Of a stretch of DNA of 64,000 bases, positions 30,033-37,503 are shown piece after piece; position 1 is the stretch's first letter, and each line of letters begins with the position of its first letter. The position numbers were made by a program, and so were the translations under genes. The notes beneath the pieces are model-generated. The model saw only the letters and a list, made by a program, of their open reading frames with translations. It had not been told where the DNA came from and did no database searches. The stretch is from Rhizobium sp. Root1212 (GTDB lineage Bacteria; Pseudomonadota; Alphaproteobacteria; Rhizobiales; Rhizobiaceae), in assembly GCF_001424985.1 (NCBI RefSeq), contig NZ_LMDA01000022.1:62001-126000 (forward strand), in the 5' to 3' direction.

Positions 30033-30515
30033 ATGTTCGAACGTTTCCGTAGCTTTCTTGAAAATCTTGCCGGAAACGGAACCGAAAAGATCGCGCCCGA
30101 CGATCCCCGCATTGCCGTGATGGCCCTCTGCATTCAGGTGATGGAGGCAGACGGCGAAATCCTTGACAGCGAGCGCCGCAAGGTGCGCAGCATGATCAAG
30201 GAATATTACCATCTCGACGATGCGGCGATCGCGGCGCTGATCAAGGCCGGCGAGACGGCCGAAAGCCAGGCGATCGATTTCTTCCGCTTCACCTCCGACA
30301 TCAAACGGCATTTTTCCGAGGAGCAGCGCGTCGATCTCGTCGGCATGCTGTGGGAGATCGTCTATTCGGACGGCAAGCGCAGCGAGATGGAAGACCATGT
30401 CATCTGGCGTATTGCCGACCTGCTCGGCGTTTCCGGGCGGGACCGGGTCTTGAAGCGGCAGGAGGCCGCCGCCAAGCTGGATGTTGCGGAGGAGCCTGCG
30501 CAACAGGAAGAATGA
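30033..30515 (+). CDS. TerB-family protein
   Basis: 160 residues, all helical in character. The acidic metal-binding type motif VMEADGEILDSERRKV and the repeat-like EIVYSDGKRSEMEDHVIW match TerB/DjlA-N-like domains. Despite the name, stand-alone TerB genes rarely confer tellurite resistance and their role is unknown. It begins 24 bases after hemY and ends one base before the amidotransferase start, so it is probably in the same transcript. Confidence 0.85.
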   Translation: MFERFRSFLENLAGNGTEKIAPDDPRIAVMALCIQVMEADGEILDSERRKVRSMIKEYYHLDDAAIAALIKAGETAESQAIDFFRFTSDIKRHFSEEQRVDLVGMLWEIVYSDGKRSEMEDHVIWRIADLLGVSGRDRVLKRQEAAAKLDVAEEPAQQEE

Positions 30516-30516
30516 G

Positions 30517-31266
30517 ATGCTTTTCGACGGTCGCCTGATCGGCAACAGCCAAAACAAGCCGATCCTCATCGTGCTGCATCAGGAGCGGTCGAGCCCCGGT
30601 CGTGTCGGGCATATCCTGCTCGAAAAAGGCTTGAGCCTCGACATCCGCCGTCCCGTGCTCGGCGATCCGCTGCCCGAGACGCTTGACGCCCATTCCGGCG
30701 CCATTGTCTTCGGCGGGCCGATGAGCGCCAATGACGAAAACGACTATATCCGCCGGGAAATCAACTGGCTTGGCGTGCCGCTTGCGGAAAACAAGCCGTT
30801 TCTCGGCATCTGCCTCGGCGCGCAGATGCTCGTGCGCCATCTCGGCGGTGTCGTCGGGCCGCATCAGGAGGGCTGGACGGAAATCGGCTGGTATCCGCTT
30901 CACGCCACCGAGCGCGGCAAGGCGCTGATGGACTGGCCGGACATGGTCTATCAGTTTCACCGCGAGGGCTTCGACCTGCCGGCCGGCGCCGAGCTGCTGG
31001 CCGAGGGGAACCACTACCCCAACCAGGCCTTCCGCTACGGGGAGAATGCCTGGGGTATCCAGTTTCACGGCGAGCTGACCCGCGCGATGATGCAGCGCTG
31101 GGTGGTCAGGGGCGCCCATCGCTTCGAGCTGCCGGGCGCGCAGCTGGGCCAGGTTCATCTCGATGGCCGCCTGGTGCATGACGCGCCGCTGCGCGCCTGG
31201 ATGGACCGTTTCCTCACCCATGTCTTCCTGCGGGAAGGCGAGCCGGTTTTCACCCGCGGCTCCTGA
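30517..31266 (+). CDS. Class I glutamine amidotransferase
   Basis: 249 residues. The nucleophile elbow GICLGAQMLVRHLGG carries Cys99 and the later QFHGEL supplies the catalytic His, with Glu two residues on. This is a stand-alone amidotransferase domain like those related to GuaA N-domains or gamma-glutamyl hydrolases. No synthase partner is adjacent, so the acceptor is unknown. The ATG at 30517 follows AGGAAG and comes one base after the TerB stop. Confidence 0.87.
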   Translation: MLFDGRLIGNSQNKPILIVLHQERSSPGRVGHILLEKGLSLDIRRPVLGDPLPETLDAHSGAIVFGGPMSANDENDYIRREINWLGVPLAENKPFLGICLGAQMLVRHLGGVVGPHQEGWTEIGWYPLHATERGKALMDWPDMVYQFHREGFDLPAGAELLAEGNHYPNQAFRYGENAWGIQFHGELTRAMMQRWVVRGAHRFELPGAQLGQVHLDGRLVHDAPLRAWMDRFLTHVFLREGEPVFTRGS

Positions 31267-31371
31267 ACCGCCCCGATCGCATTAAACATGTTCTCGGCCC
31301 GGCCGGCGGGCGGTCTTGCCGGTTTGGCCGCCAATGTCTACATGTCTGTCCATAACGAATTGGAGACCGGC

Positions 31372-31668
31372 ATGCTTGCTGTCATTGGTACCCTCAACTT
31401 CATCATCAACATCGCGTGGTTCCTGATCATCGCGTCGGCGATTTTCTCGTGGCTCTATGCCTTCAACGTGATCAACGTGAACAACCAGGCGATCAACATG
31501 ATCGGCCGCTCTCTCTACCAGCTGACGGAACCGCTCTATCGCCCGATCCGCCGCGTGCTGCCGGATATGGGCGGCGTCGATCTTTCGCCGCTCGTCGTGC
31601 TGGTGATCCTCTATTTCATCCAGCTTTTTCTCAACACGACGATCGCGCCGGCCCTGCTCGGCTACTGA
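31372..31668 (+). CDS. YggT-family inner-membrane protein
   Basis: 98 residues with two hydrophobic helices separated by the conserved cytoplasmic segment YQLTEPLYRPIRRVLPDMGG, the YggT signature. Homologues are linked to osmotic tolerance and, in cyanobacteria and plastids, to cytochrome or division assembly. The function here is unknown. ATG at 31372 has GGAG about 8 bases ahead, and an earlier in-frame ATG at 31342 is less well placed. A bidirectional terminator follows. Confidence 0.88.
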   Translation: MLAVIGTLNFIINIAWFLIIASAIFSWLYAFNVINVNNQAINMIGRSLYQLTEPLYRPIRRVLPDMGGVDLSPLVVLVILYFIQLFLNTTIAPALLGY

Positions 31669-31686
31669 GCGAGAAACGTCGGGTAA

Positions 31687-31726
31687 TAAAAAACCTCCGG
31701 GGCGGGCGCACCGGAGGTTTTCTTTT
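31687..31726. terminator. Bidirectional rho-independent terminator between YggT gene and ppa
   Basis: AACCTCCGG (31692-31700) pairs with CCGGAGGTT (31711-31719), with AAAAA before and TTTTCTTTT after. It can serve the converging YggT gene and ppa. Confidence 0.92.
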
Positions 31727-31744
31727 GTGCCTTGATGAAAGGCC

Positions 31745-32281
31745 TTACTTCTTTTCGTTCTTGGCGCGCTCGACGGCCTCGAGGATCAGCTTGCGGGCAA
31801 CCTCGGAGTCCTTCCAGCCGAAGATCTTCACCCACTTGCCGGGCTCCAGATCCTTGTAATGCTCGAAAAAGTGCTCGATCTGCTGCAGGGTGATTTCCGG
31901 CAGGTCGGTGTATTCCTTGACCTTGTCGTAGCGCTTGGTCAGGTGATAGTTCGGCACGGCGACGATCTTCTCGTCCTTGCCGGAATTGTCTTCCATCATC
32001 ATTACGCCGATCGGGCGGACATTGATGACGCAGCCCGGAACCAGCGGGCGGGTCGAGGCGATCAGCACGTCGATCGGGTCGCCGTCTTCCGACAGCGTGT
32101 GCGGCACGAAGCCGTAATTGCCCGGATAGGTCATCGGCGTGTAGAGGAAGCGGTCGACGACCAGCGTGCCGGCTTCCTTGTCCATTTCGTACTTGATCGG
32201 ATGACCGCCGACCGGCACTTCAACGATGACGTTGATATCGTCCGGCGGATTCTTGCCAATGGAAATTGCATCGATGCGCAT
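31745..32281 (-). CDS. ppa: Inorganic pyrophosphatase (family I)
   Basis: 178 residues from MRIDAISIG. Hydrolyses pyrophosphate to drive biosynthesis. The metal-binding [10 protein letters not shown] motif and the IEVPVGG-type N-terminal segment are present. Length equals that of other bacterial family I enzymes. An open extension to 32359 has no ribosome-binding site and overlaps a palindrome. The gene converges on YggT. Confidence 0.97.
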   Translation of the reverse strand: MRIDAISIGKNPPDDINVIVEVPVGGHPIKYEMDKEAGTLVVDRFLYTPMTYPGNYGFVPHTLSEDGDPIDVLIASTRPLVPGCVINVRPIGVMMMEDNSGKDEKIVAVPNYHLTKRYDKVKEYTDLPEITLQQIEHFFEHYKDLEPGKWVKIFGWKDSEVARKLILEAVERAKNEKK

Positions 32282-32359
32282 AGGGGCTCCCCAGCTGTCG
32301 TGTTGGATGGCAAGTCCGATAACGGGAAATCTGCGGCAACGCAACATGACTTTCTGCAT

Positions 32360-32381
32360 GGCAGCCGGCCGGCCGGCTGCC
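32360..32381. repeat. Perfect 22-bp GC palindrome upstream of ppa
   Basis: GGCAGCCGGCC is followed directly by its reverse complement GGCCGGCTGCC with no loop, 79 bases before the ppa start and 81 bases before the rightward secreted-protein gene. As DNA it is a symmetric site. As RNA it could fold with a small loop. Confidence 0.8.
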
Positions 32382-32445
32382 GGACGCCAAAATCACCGGC
32401 AACGGGATGACGACGGCGCAAAAGCGATGCACACTGGAAGTCCGA

Positions 32446-32457
32446 TCCTCCGGAGGA
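32446..32457 (+). promoter_or_regulatory. Ribosome-binding site inside a 12-bp palindrome
   Basis: TCCTCCGGAGGA contains the GGAGGA Shine-Dalgarno of the gene starting at 32462, and its own left half is complementary. The site could hide itself weakly, but the perfect palindrome without a loop makes a hairpin unfavourable. Confidence 0.5.
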
Positions 32458-32461
32458 ATTC

Positions 32462-33067
32462 ATGCGCCTCGCCTGCCTGGTTCTCGTCGTCCTCTTCCCG
32501 GCCGCGGCCTATGCCAATGACAGCCGCTACACGGACGTCAACTTCGACGCCTGCCAGAAGCTTTACGAGGACGAGGCCGGCGTTGCGCTGAAATGCGAAG
32601 GGCTGAAGGATTATCCCGTCTACGCCAAGGAAGGCGATCTCCGGCAATCGGTATCCTACGGCCCGCTGAACAAGGCCTATATCGACGGCGCCTTCGAGAG
32701 TTTCACGCCCTTCAACCACACGAGCAGCAGGATCGAATGGCGGCTCGATCCCTCGGGCAAACCGGTCTCGGCGATTCTGCGGTATTTCATCGAGAACGCC
32801 AATCCCGACACGGGCGCCAGCGATCCCAAGCTCGCCGGCCAGGTGCTGGTGATTTCACGCGTCGCCCAAGCGGAAGACGGACGCAGCTGCGTGGCCGGCT
32901 ATGTCGATGCGCTGGCGAACCCGGATGCCAATACGCTTGCCCGCAAGATCGCCGACGAGATCGCGCCATCCTTTGCCTGCAGCAAGCAGACGCCCGTCTA
33001 TCATGGCACCCGCGGGCCGCGGGCTGCCGAGCCGGGTCTTTATCTGCCGGATGAGGCGGCGCAGTAA
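32462..33067 (+). CDS. Secreted protein of unknown function
   Basis: 201 residues. A cleavable signal peptide is clear (MRLACLVLVVLFPAAAYA, about 18 residues). The mature protein has four Cys, in DACQKLYEDE, ALKCEGL, RSCVAGY and FACSKQ, probably as two disulfides in the periplasm. There is no recognised domain. It is divergent from ppa and convergent with the following GNAT gene (11 bases between stops). It resembles widespread rhizobial proteins without known role. Confidence 0.75.
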   Translation: MRLACLVLVVLFPAAAYANDSRYTDVNFDACQKLYEDEAGVALKCEGLKDYPVYAKEGDLRQSVSYGPLNKAYIDGAFESFTPFNHTSSRIEWRLDPSGKPVSAILRYFIENANPDTGASDPKLAGQVLVISRVAQAEDGRSCVAGYVDALANPDANTLARKIADEIAPSFACSKQTPVYHGTRGPRAAEPGLYLPDEAAQ

Positions 33068-33078
33068 AAGCACCGCGA

Positions 33079-33585
33079 TCAATCCCAGATGTAGCCGATC
33101 TTCTTCAGGTGTTTTTCGCCGAAATCTTCCATGCCTTCGCAGATGTCACGACCGCCGGCCATGCGGAAGAAGCGATCGGCATGGTGGCTGTCTTCCAGGC
33201 ACCAGACGACGAGGCCGCGGCAGCCAAGCGAATGCAGTAGGCTCTTGGCCTCACCGAAGAGGATACGGCCAAGGCCGATGCCCTGATATTCCGGGCGAAG
33301 GTAGATCTCGTAGACCTCACCCTCCTGCGGCAGCGAGCGGGCGCGGTTGAGGCCAAGCGTGGCATAGCCCGCGATAACGCCCGCGACGTCGATGACAAGC
33401 AGGGTCGCGGGACCACGGGTGGCCTTGCGCCACCAGACCTCGTTGCGGCGGTCGACCATCTGGTTGAGCGGACGATGCGGGATCAGGCCGCCATAGGCCT
33501 GCAGCCAGGAAACGCGATGCACCTGCGAGATGGCGTGAGCGTCCTTGGGCCCGCCCGGCCGCACCTCGATAGACAATGTTTTCAT
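33079..33585 (-). CDS. GNAT-family N-acetyltransferase
   Basis: 168 residues. The acetyl-CoA loop reads RPEYQGIGLGRILFGEA (Q-x-x-G-x-G type). The N-terminal part GGPKDAHAISQVHRVSW is the usual start of the fold. No acceptor can be named. A TTAA-N7-TTAA box lies about 97 bases upstream of its start, in the shared region with rpoH2. Confidence 0.83.
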   Translation of the reverse strand: MKTLSIEVRPGGPKDAHAISQVHRVSWLQAYGGLIPHRPLNQMVDRRNEVWWRKATRGPATLLVIDVAGVIAGYATLGLNRARSLPQEGEVYEIYLRPEYQGIGLGRILFGEAKSLLHSLGCRGLVVWCLEDSHHADRFFRMAGGRDICEGMEDFGEKHLKKIGYIWD

Positions 33586-33681
33586 AGCGCAACTCTAAAC
33601 CGGTGCCGTGCAAACAGGAATCCCGCGCGGAACGCGACCGCCCTCAAACCACAGACAAGTTCGAGCGGCGAAGGTTAAAAG

Positions 33682-33696
33682 TTAACGCAATTTTAA
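33682..33696. promoter_or_regulatory. CtrA-type box TTAA-N7-TTAA
   Basis: TTAA at 33682-33685 and 33693-33696 with 7 bases between. It is about 97 bases upstream of the leftward GNAT gene and lies within an 8-bp inverted repeat (33678-33700). Motif only. Confidence 0.4.
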
Positions 33697-33772
33697 CTTT
33701 CCCGGCAAGCACCAAAAAAGGAGCGCACACAACAAAGCGGCTACTCCCTGCGCACGGAGCGCACGAAAACGC

Positions 33773-33796
33773 CGCCGGCAAAATTTATTGCCGGCG
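33773..33796. repeat. Perfect 9-bp hairpin just upstream of the rpoH2 promoter
   Basis: CGCCGGCAA and TTGCCGGCG around the loop AATTTA. It ends 4 bases before the -35 element of the rpoH2 promoter. It may be an operator or a terminator insulating the promoter. Confidence 0.7.
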
Positions 33797-33800
33797 CTGA

Positions 33801-33825
33801 GGAACCTTTTCCGGCTCATCGCGTT
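33801..33825 (+). promoter_or_regulatory. RpoE2/EcfG-type general stress promoter of rpoH2
   Basis: GGAAC (33801-33805), 16-base spacer, CGTT (33822-33825): the exact general stress sigma-factor consensus of alphaproteobacteria. rpoH2 is an established RpoE2 target in Sinorhizobium meliloti, which agrees with the position here. Confidence 0.85.
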
Positions 33826-34003
33826 GAGACGTGTTCGGTCACGCGCGCTGCCGCGTCTTTCGTGCCGAATACCATTCGCAGCCGGACTTCACGGCTGTCG
33901 GTCAACCAGGAAGTAGGGCGTTTCGAGTGCCGGTCAAGCTGCAATCATCGAAATCAGCAAGCCCTATCCCGCCAAAGGGCAACCGCCCGCCATGGAGCAG
34001 CCG

Positions 34004-34870
34004 ATGAAGACGTTCTCCGCAGACAGGCGCATGATCAAGATCGCGATGGCCGCTCCCTATCTGGAGCGTCAGGAAGAACAGGAATTGGCCCAGGCCTGGA
34101 AGGAACACCACGACCAGGAAGCCCGAAACAAGATCGCCATGTCCCATATGCGGCTCGTCATTTCGATGGCCACGAAATTCCGCAATTTCGGCCTGCCGAT
34201 GAGCGATCTCGTTCAGGAAGGCCATCTCGGACTTCTCGAAGCTGCCGCGCGTTTCGAGCCGAGCCGCGAAGTTCGTTTTTCCACCTATGCTACCTGGTGG
34301 ATTCGCGCCTCCATGCAGGATTACGTACTGCGCAACTGGTCGATCGTGCGTGGCGGCACAAGTTCGGCACAAAAGGCGCTGTTCTTTAACCTGCGCCGCC
34401 TGCGCGCCAAGCTCGCCCAAGGCGATAAGCACCTGACGGCCCAGGCCGTGCACGAGGAAATCGCCACAGCGCTCGGCGTCAGCCTCGCCGACGTGCAGAC
34501 CATGGATGCGCGGCTCTCCGGCAACGATACCTCGCTGCAGGCGCCGATTTCCTCCGGCGATCCCGACAGCGGCGAACGGCTCGACATGCTCGCCTGCAGC
34601 GCGCCGCTGCCCGACGAGCAGGTTTCCGAGATGATCGATCAGGAACGCCGGAGTGTGTGGCTGAAGCATGCCCTCTGCAAGCTCAACGAACGCGAGATGA
34701 AGATTATTCGTGCCCGGCGGCTGTCAGAAGACAGCGCGACGTTGGAAGAGCTGGGCGTCGATCTCGGGATTTCCAAGGAGCGCGTGCGGCAGATCGAGAC
34801 GCGGGCGCTGGAGAAGCTGAAAATCGCGCTGGTGGCGCAGGCCCCGGTGCTGGCGACGATGTCGCATTGA
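34004..34870 (+). CDS. rpoH2: Alternative sigma factor RpoH2
   Basis: 288 residues from MKTFSADRRM. The ATG at 34004 has GGAG at 6-base spacing, and an in-frame ATG at 33992 is possible. Region 2 reads LVQEGHLGLLEAAARFEPSREVRFSTYATWWIRA in overlapping parts. The RpoH box QKALFFNLRR is present, and region 4.2 has LGISKERVRQIETRALEK. It is the heat-shock-type sigma of the second class in rhizobia, serving stress (oxidative, stationary) genes. An RpoE2-type promoter about 180 bases upstream places it in the general stress cascade. Confidence 0.92.
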   Translation: MKTFSADRRMIKIAMAAPYLERQEEQELAQAWKEHHDQEARNKIAMSHMRLVISMATKFRNFGLPMSDLVQEGHLGLLEAAARFEPSREVRFSTYATWWIRASMQDYVLRNWSIVRGGTSSAQKALFFNLRRLRAKLAQGDKHLTAQAVHEEIATALGVSLADVQTMDARLSGNDTSLQAPISSGDPDSGERLDMLACSAPLPDEQVSEMIDQERRSVWLKHALCKLNEREMKIIRARRLSEDSATLEELGVDLGISKERVRQIETRALEKLKIALVAQAPVLATMSH

Positions 34871-34886
34871 GGTTTTGAAATAAGCC

Positions 34887-35003
34887 TCTGCCCCTCATCC
34901 GCCCCGTCGGGCGCCTTCTCCCCGCAGGCAGGGAGAAGGGAGATGCCGCTCGTTTTATCGTTCCCTCGCCCCGCTTGCGGGGAGAGGGTTAGGGTGAAGG
35001 GCA
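34887..35003. repeat. RIME-like intergenic mosaic element
   Basis: About 115 bases with the typical rhizobial wording: TGCCCCTCATCCG at the left, CTTCTCCCCGCAGGCAGGGAG in the middle (two paired stems), and CGCCCCGCTTGCGGGGAGAG then GGGTTAGGGTGAAGGGCA at the right. The two outer ends are inverted relatives of each other. Such elements are scattered between genes in Rhizobiaceae. It fills the gap between rpoH2 and the M48 protease gene, whose 3' end it abuts. Confidence 0.8.
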
Positions 35004-35006
35004 AAC

Positions 35007-36536
35007 CTATTCCGAAATAATCTTCAGCTTGTCGCCCGGCGTGATCGTCGAGGTCATCTGCAGCGCATTGATCATGCGGAACAGATCGAGCTTGCGATCC
35101 GTGCCCTGCATGCGGGCCGACAGCGTCGCGAAGGTATCGCCGGGTTTGGCCACGACGATGCGAATGCGTAGCGGTTTCAGGGCCGCGATCTCCTGCGGCG
35201 TCATGCGCCGGAAGGTGTTGCGCAGCACGTTGGCTGTCGGCTCCAGCGACGCCGCGCCCTTCGGCACCGCCGTCAGGAAGCGGTAAATCTGCGTATCGAT
35301 GCGGATGACAGTGACGTCGAAATCCCAGCGCTCGGCCGAGGCGCGGGCGGTCGCGGCTTCGAGACCGTTGATGTCGATCGGCCGGATGGTATCGGGCTGC
35401 AAGCCAGTGACCCAGCCGCTGGCGATATAGTCCGTCAGGCTGCGCTTCTGCTGATCGGCCACGCCATCGAAGCGGATGGCGATATCGCCAGGGCCGGTGG
35501 CAAGCACCGCATCGGCCTTGTTGTCGATCTGGAAGCCGGCCGGCACGTCGAAGCGGATGCCGAGCTTGCCATGCAGGAAGGTCTGGCCGCGGACATAACC
35601 CTCCTGCGGGCTGTCGCCGTAGAGCAGGCCGTCGATACCGGCGAGATAATAATCGCGGCCGCGGTCGCCGACGCCTTCCGGGCCGAAGGCGCGGGCATGG
35701 CGGCGCGCCAGATCGACGCGCTGCGGCGCGCTGGGATGGCTCGACAGAAAGTCCAGGCTCTGGTCGGCATCGGGATCGACCGACGAGAAGCGGGCGTAGG
35801 CGGCCATCGAATCGAGGAAGCGGGCGGCGGCGTAAGGATCGTAGCCGGCTTCGCCGAGCATGCGCACGCCGATCACGTCAGCCTGCAGTTCCTGATTGCG
35901 CGAGAAGGCGGCGAGCCGCAGCTTTCCACGCGCCAGCGCCTGCTTGCCGGCGAGATCGCTGGAAAGAACTTCCGAGACGACGCGGCTGGCGATGACCTCA
36001 GCCTCTTCGCGCTGCTGGCGCTCGATGCCGTGATTGGCGGTGACGTGGGCCATTTCGTGCGACAGCACGGCGGCCACTTCCGAAGCATCGTCGGCGAGCG
36101 CAAGCAGGCCGCGCGTGACATAGAGATAGCCGCCCGGCAGCGCGAAGGCATTGATCGCCGGGGAATTCAGGATGGTGATGCGATAGGACTGGTTCGGATT
36201 TTCCGACACGGCCGTCAGCGCGCCGGCGATGCGGGCGACCAGCCGTTCGGTCTTGGCATCCTTGTATTCGCCGCCGTAGCTGGCAACGATTCGCGGATGC
36301 TCGCGGGCACCCATCTGGGCGCGGGGATCGTTTTTCTGGACTTCGTCAACGATCTGCGGCGTGGACGACGGTGCGACCTGCGGCACATAGGTCTGCTCGA
36401 TGACCGACTGGCAACCGGCCAGCAGCGATGCAGTAAACAGCAGCCCCCCCAGGCGCGACGAAAAGCCGGCGCGCTTCACGAACGAACCTCGATCTGCGCC
36501 TGCCCCTGCCTTCATCCCGCTTCCCGTCTTCCCCAT
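35007..36536 (-). CDS. M48-family zinc metalloprotease lipoprotein with C-terminal LysM-like domain
   Basis: 509 residues from MGKTGSGMKAG, with another possible start at 36515. The lipobox LLAGC near residue 45 predicts an outer-membrane lipoprotein facing the periplasm. The protease domain has NAFALPGGYLYVTRG, the zinc motif HEMAH and the downstream third-ligand Glu in NQELQADVIG, as in BepA/YfgC. The C-terminal 50 residues (VVAKPGDTFATLSARMQG, then LFRMINAL) look like a LysM peptidoglycan-binding repeat. By analogy it would degrade or assist misassembled outer-membrane proteins. It ends 4 bases from the RIME-like repeat. Confidence 0.88.
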   Translation of the reverse strand: MGKTGSGMKAGAGADRGSFVKRAGFSSRLGGLLFTASLLAGCQSVIEQTYVPQVAPSSTPQIVDEVQKNDPRAQMGAREHPRIVASYGGEYKDAKTERLVARIAGALTAVSENPNQSYRITILNSPAINAFALPGGYLYVTRGLLALADDASEVAAVLSHEMAHVTANHGIERQQREEAEVIASRVVSEVLSSDLAGKQALARGKLRLAAFSRNQELQADVIGVRMLGEAGYDPYAAARFLDSMAAYARFSSVDPDADQSLDFLSSHPSAPQRVDLARRHARAFGPEGVGDRGRDYYLAGIDGLLYGDSPQEGYVRGQTFLHGKLGIRFDVPAGFQIDNKADAVLATGPGDIAIRFDGVADQQKRSLTDYIASGWVTGLQPDTIRPIDINGLEAATARASAERWDFDVTVIRIDTQIYRFLTAVPKGAASLEPTANVLRNTFRRMTPQEIAALKPLRIRIVVAKPGDTFATLSARMQGTDRKLDLFRMINALQMTSTITPGDKLKIISE

Positions 36537-36786
36537 CAGCCCGTCTATCTGTCGCGTCCGCTCCGGCCCGCGCCAAATTTTCCCATGCATTACAGTCGTA
36601 TAAATAGGCGCCGCATCCATTTCGGCAATGGACCTGCTCTAACCTATTCCCGTCGTCCGGCCTAGATGAAGCACCGGGCCGACGCTGTCGAATTCGCCGC
36701 TGCGTGGTATCGCGGCAACGGATGCGAGCGCTCGCACAGGGCGGCGTTCAAATTGTGGCAGAACGCCGCGCGAGACCGATCCGGGC

Positions 36787-37503
36787 TCACTTTCCAAGAA
36801 ACCGGGCAATTTCAGGGGGAGCGGTGCGCGCCATGAAATCGGCCTTCGGCTCCTGCACGACGATCTGGCCCCGGTCCAGGAACAGGACGCTATCGGCAAG
36901 CCGCGCAACATCATCGGGGTGATGGGTGACGAGCAGGATCGTTGCTTCCTCGCTCCTGCGAAGATCGAGGATCAACTCGCCCATGCCGGCGCGCAGGCCA
37001 GGATCGAGCGCGGCGAAAGGCTCATCCAGCAGCAGAACGGGGCGACGGCGCACGAGGGCGCGGGCGAGCGCGACCCGCTGGCGCTCGCCGCCGGAAAGGC
37101 TTGCCGGAAGACGCTGGCCAAACCCTTCAAGCCCGACGCGAAGCAGCGCGTTGGCGATGCGCGCCTTTTCCGCCGCACCCAGCCGCAGACCCGGATCTAT
37201 ACCAAGGCCGACATTGCTGGCGACATCGAGATGGGCAAAGAGATTGTGCTCTTGGAAAATGACGCTCACCGGCCGCTCGGCGGGGGACGCCTGCGTCACG
37301 TCGCGGCCGAACAATTCGATCCGCCCCGCATCCGGCGTCTCGAAGCCGGCGACGAGATTGAGCAGTGTCGATTTGCCCGAGCCGGAAGGGCCGGCAACGG
37401 CAACGATCTCACCCTTGCGGATAGCGCAATCGAAGGCGAGCCGGCTCGTACCAAAATCGACGCTGACGGCGTCGAGCCGGATGGCGGTATCGTCAGCGGG
37501 CAT
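36787..37503 (-). CDS. thiQ: Thiamine ABC transporter ATP-binding protein
   Basis: 238 residues from [11 protein letters not shown]. Walker A GPSGSGKST, signature LSGGERQRVALAR, Walker B LLLDEPFAALD and the switch His in VTHHPDD are all present. I prefer the ATG at 37503 because AGGAGG lies 7 bases before it, while the ATG at 37509 is only one base from that site. It overlaps the end of thiP by 11 bases. It powers import of thiamine or its phosphates. Confidence 0.93.
   Translation of the reverse strand: MPADDTAIRLDAVSVDFGTSRLAFDCAIRKGEIVAVAGPSGSGKSTLLNLVAGFETPDAGRIELFGRDVTQASPAERPVSVIFQEHNLFAHLDVASNVGLGIDPGLRLGAAEKARIANALLRVGLEGFGQRLPASLSGGERQRVALARALVRRRPVLLLDEPFAALDPGLRAGMGELILDLRRSEEATILLVTHHPDDVARLADSVLFLDRGQIVVQEPKADFMARTAPPEIARFLGK

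Larger units (their letters stand above)
33586..34003. other. Long regulatory region between the GNAT gene and rpoH2
   Basis: About 418 bases without a gene. It holds a CtrA-type box (33682-33696) overlapping an AAAGTTAA/TTAACTTT inverted repeat, a perfect 9-bp hairpin (33773-33796), and a GGAAC-N16-CGTT promoter (33801-33825). It then holds a roughly 170-base untranslated leader for rpoH2. Confidence 0.75.

Noticed and set aside
30033-30515. Tellurite-resistance operon
   Set aside because: Only a single TerB-domain gene is present, without terZACDE partners.
36537-36786. Possible small gene between the M48 protease and thiQ
   Set aside because: Open frames here are short, Arg-rich and without ribosome-binding sites. 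Probably the M48 promoter region.
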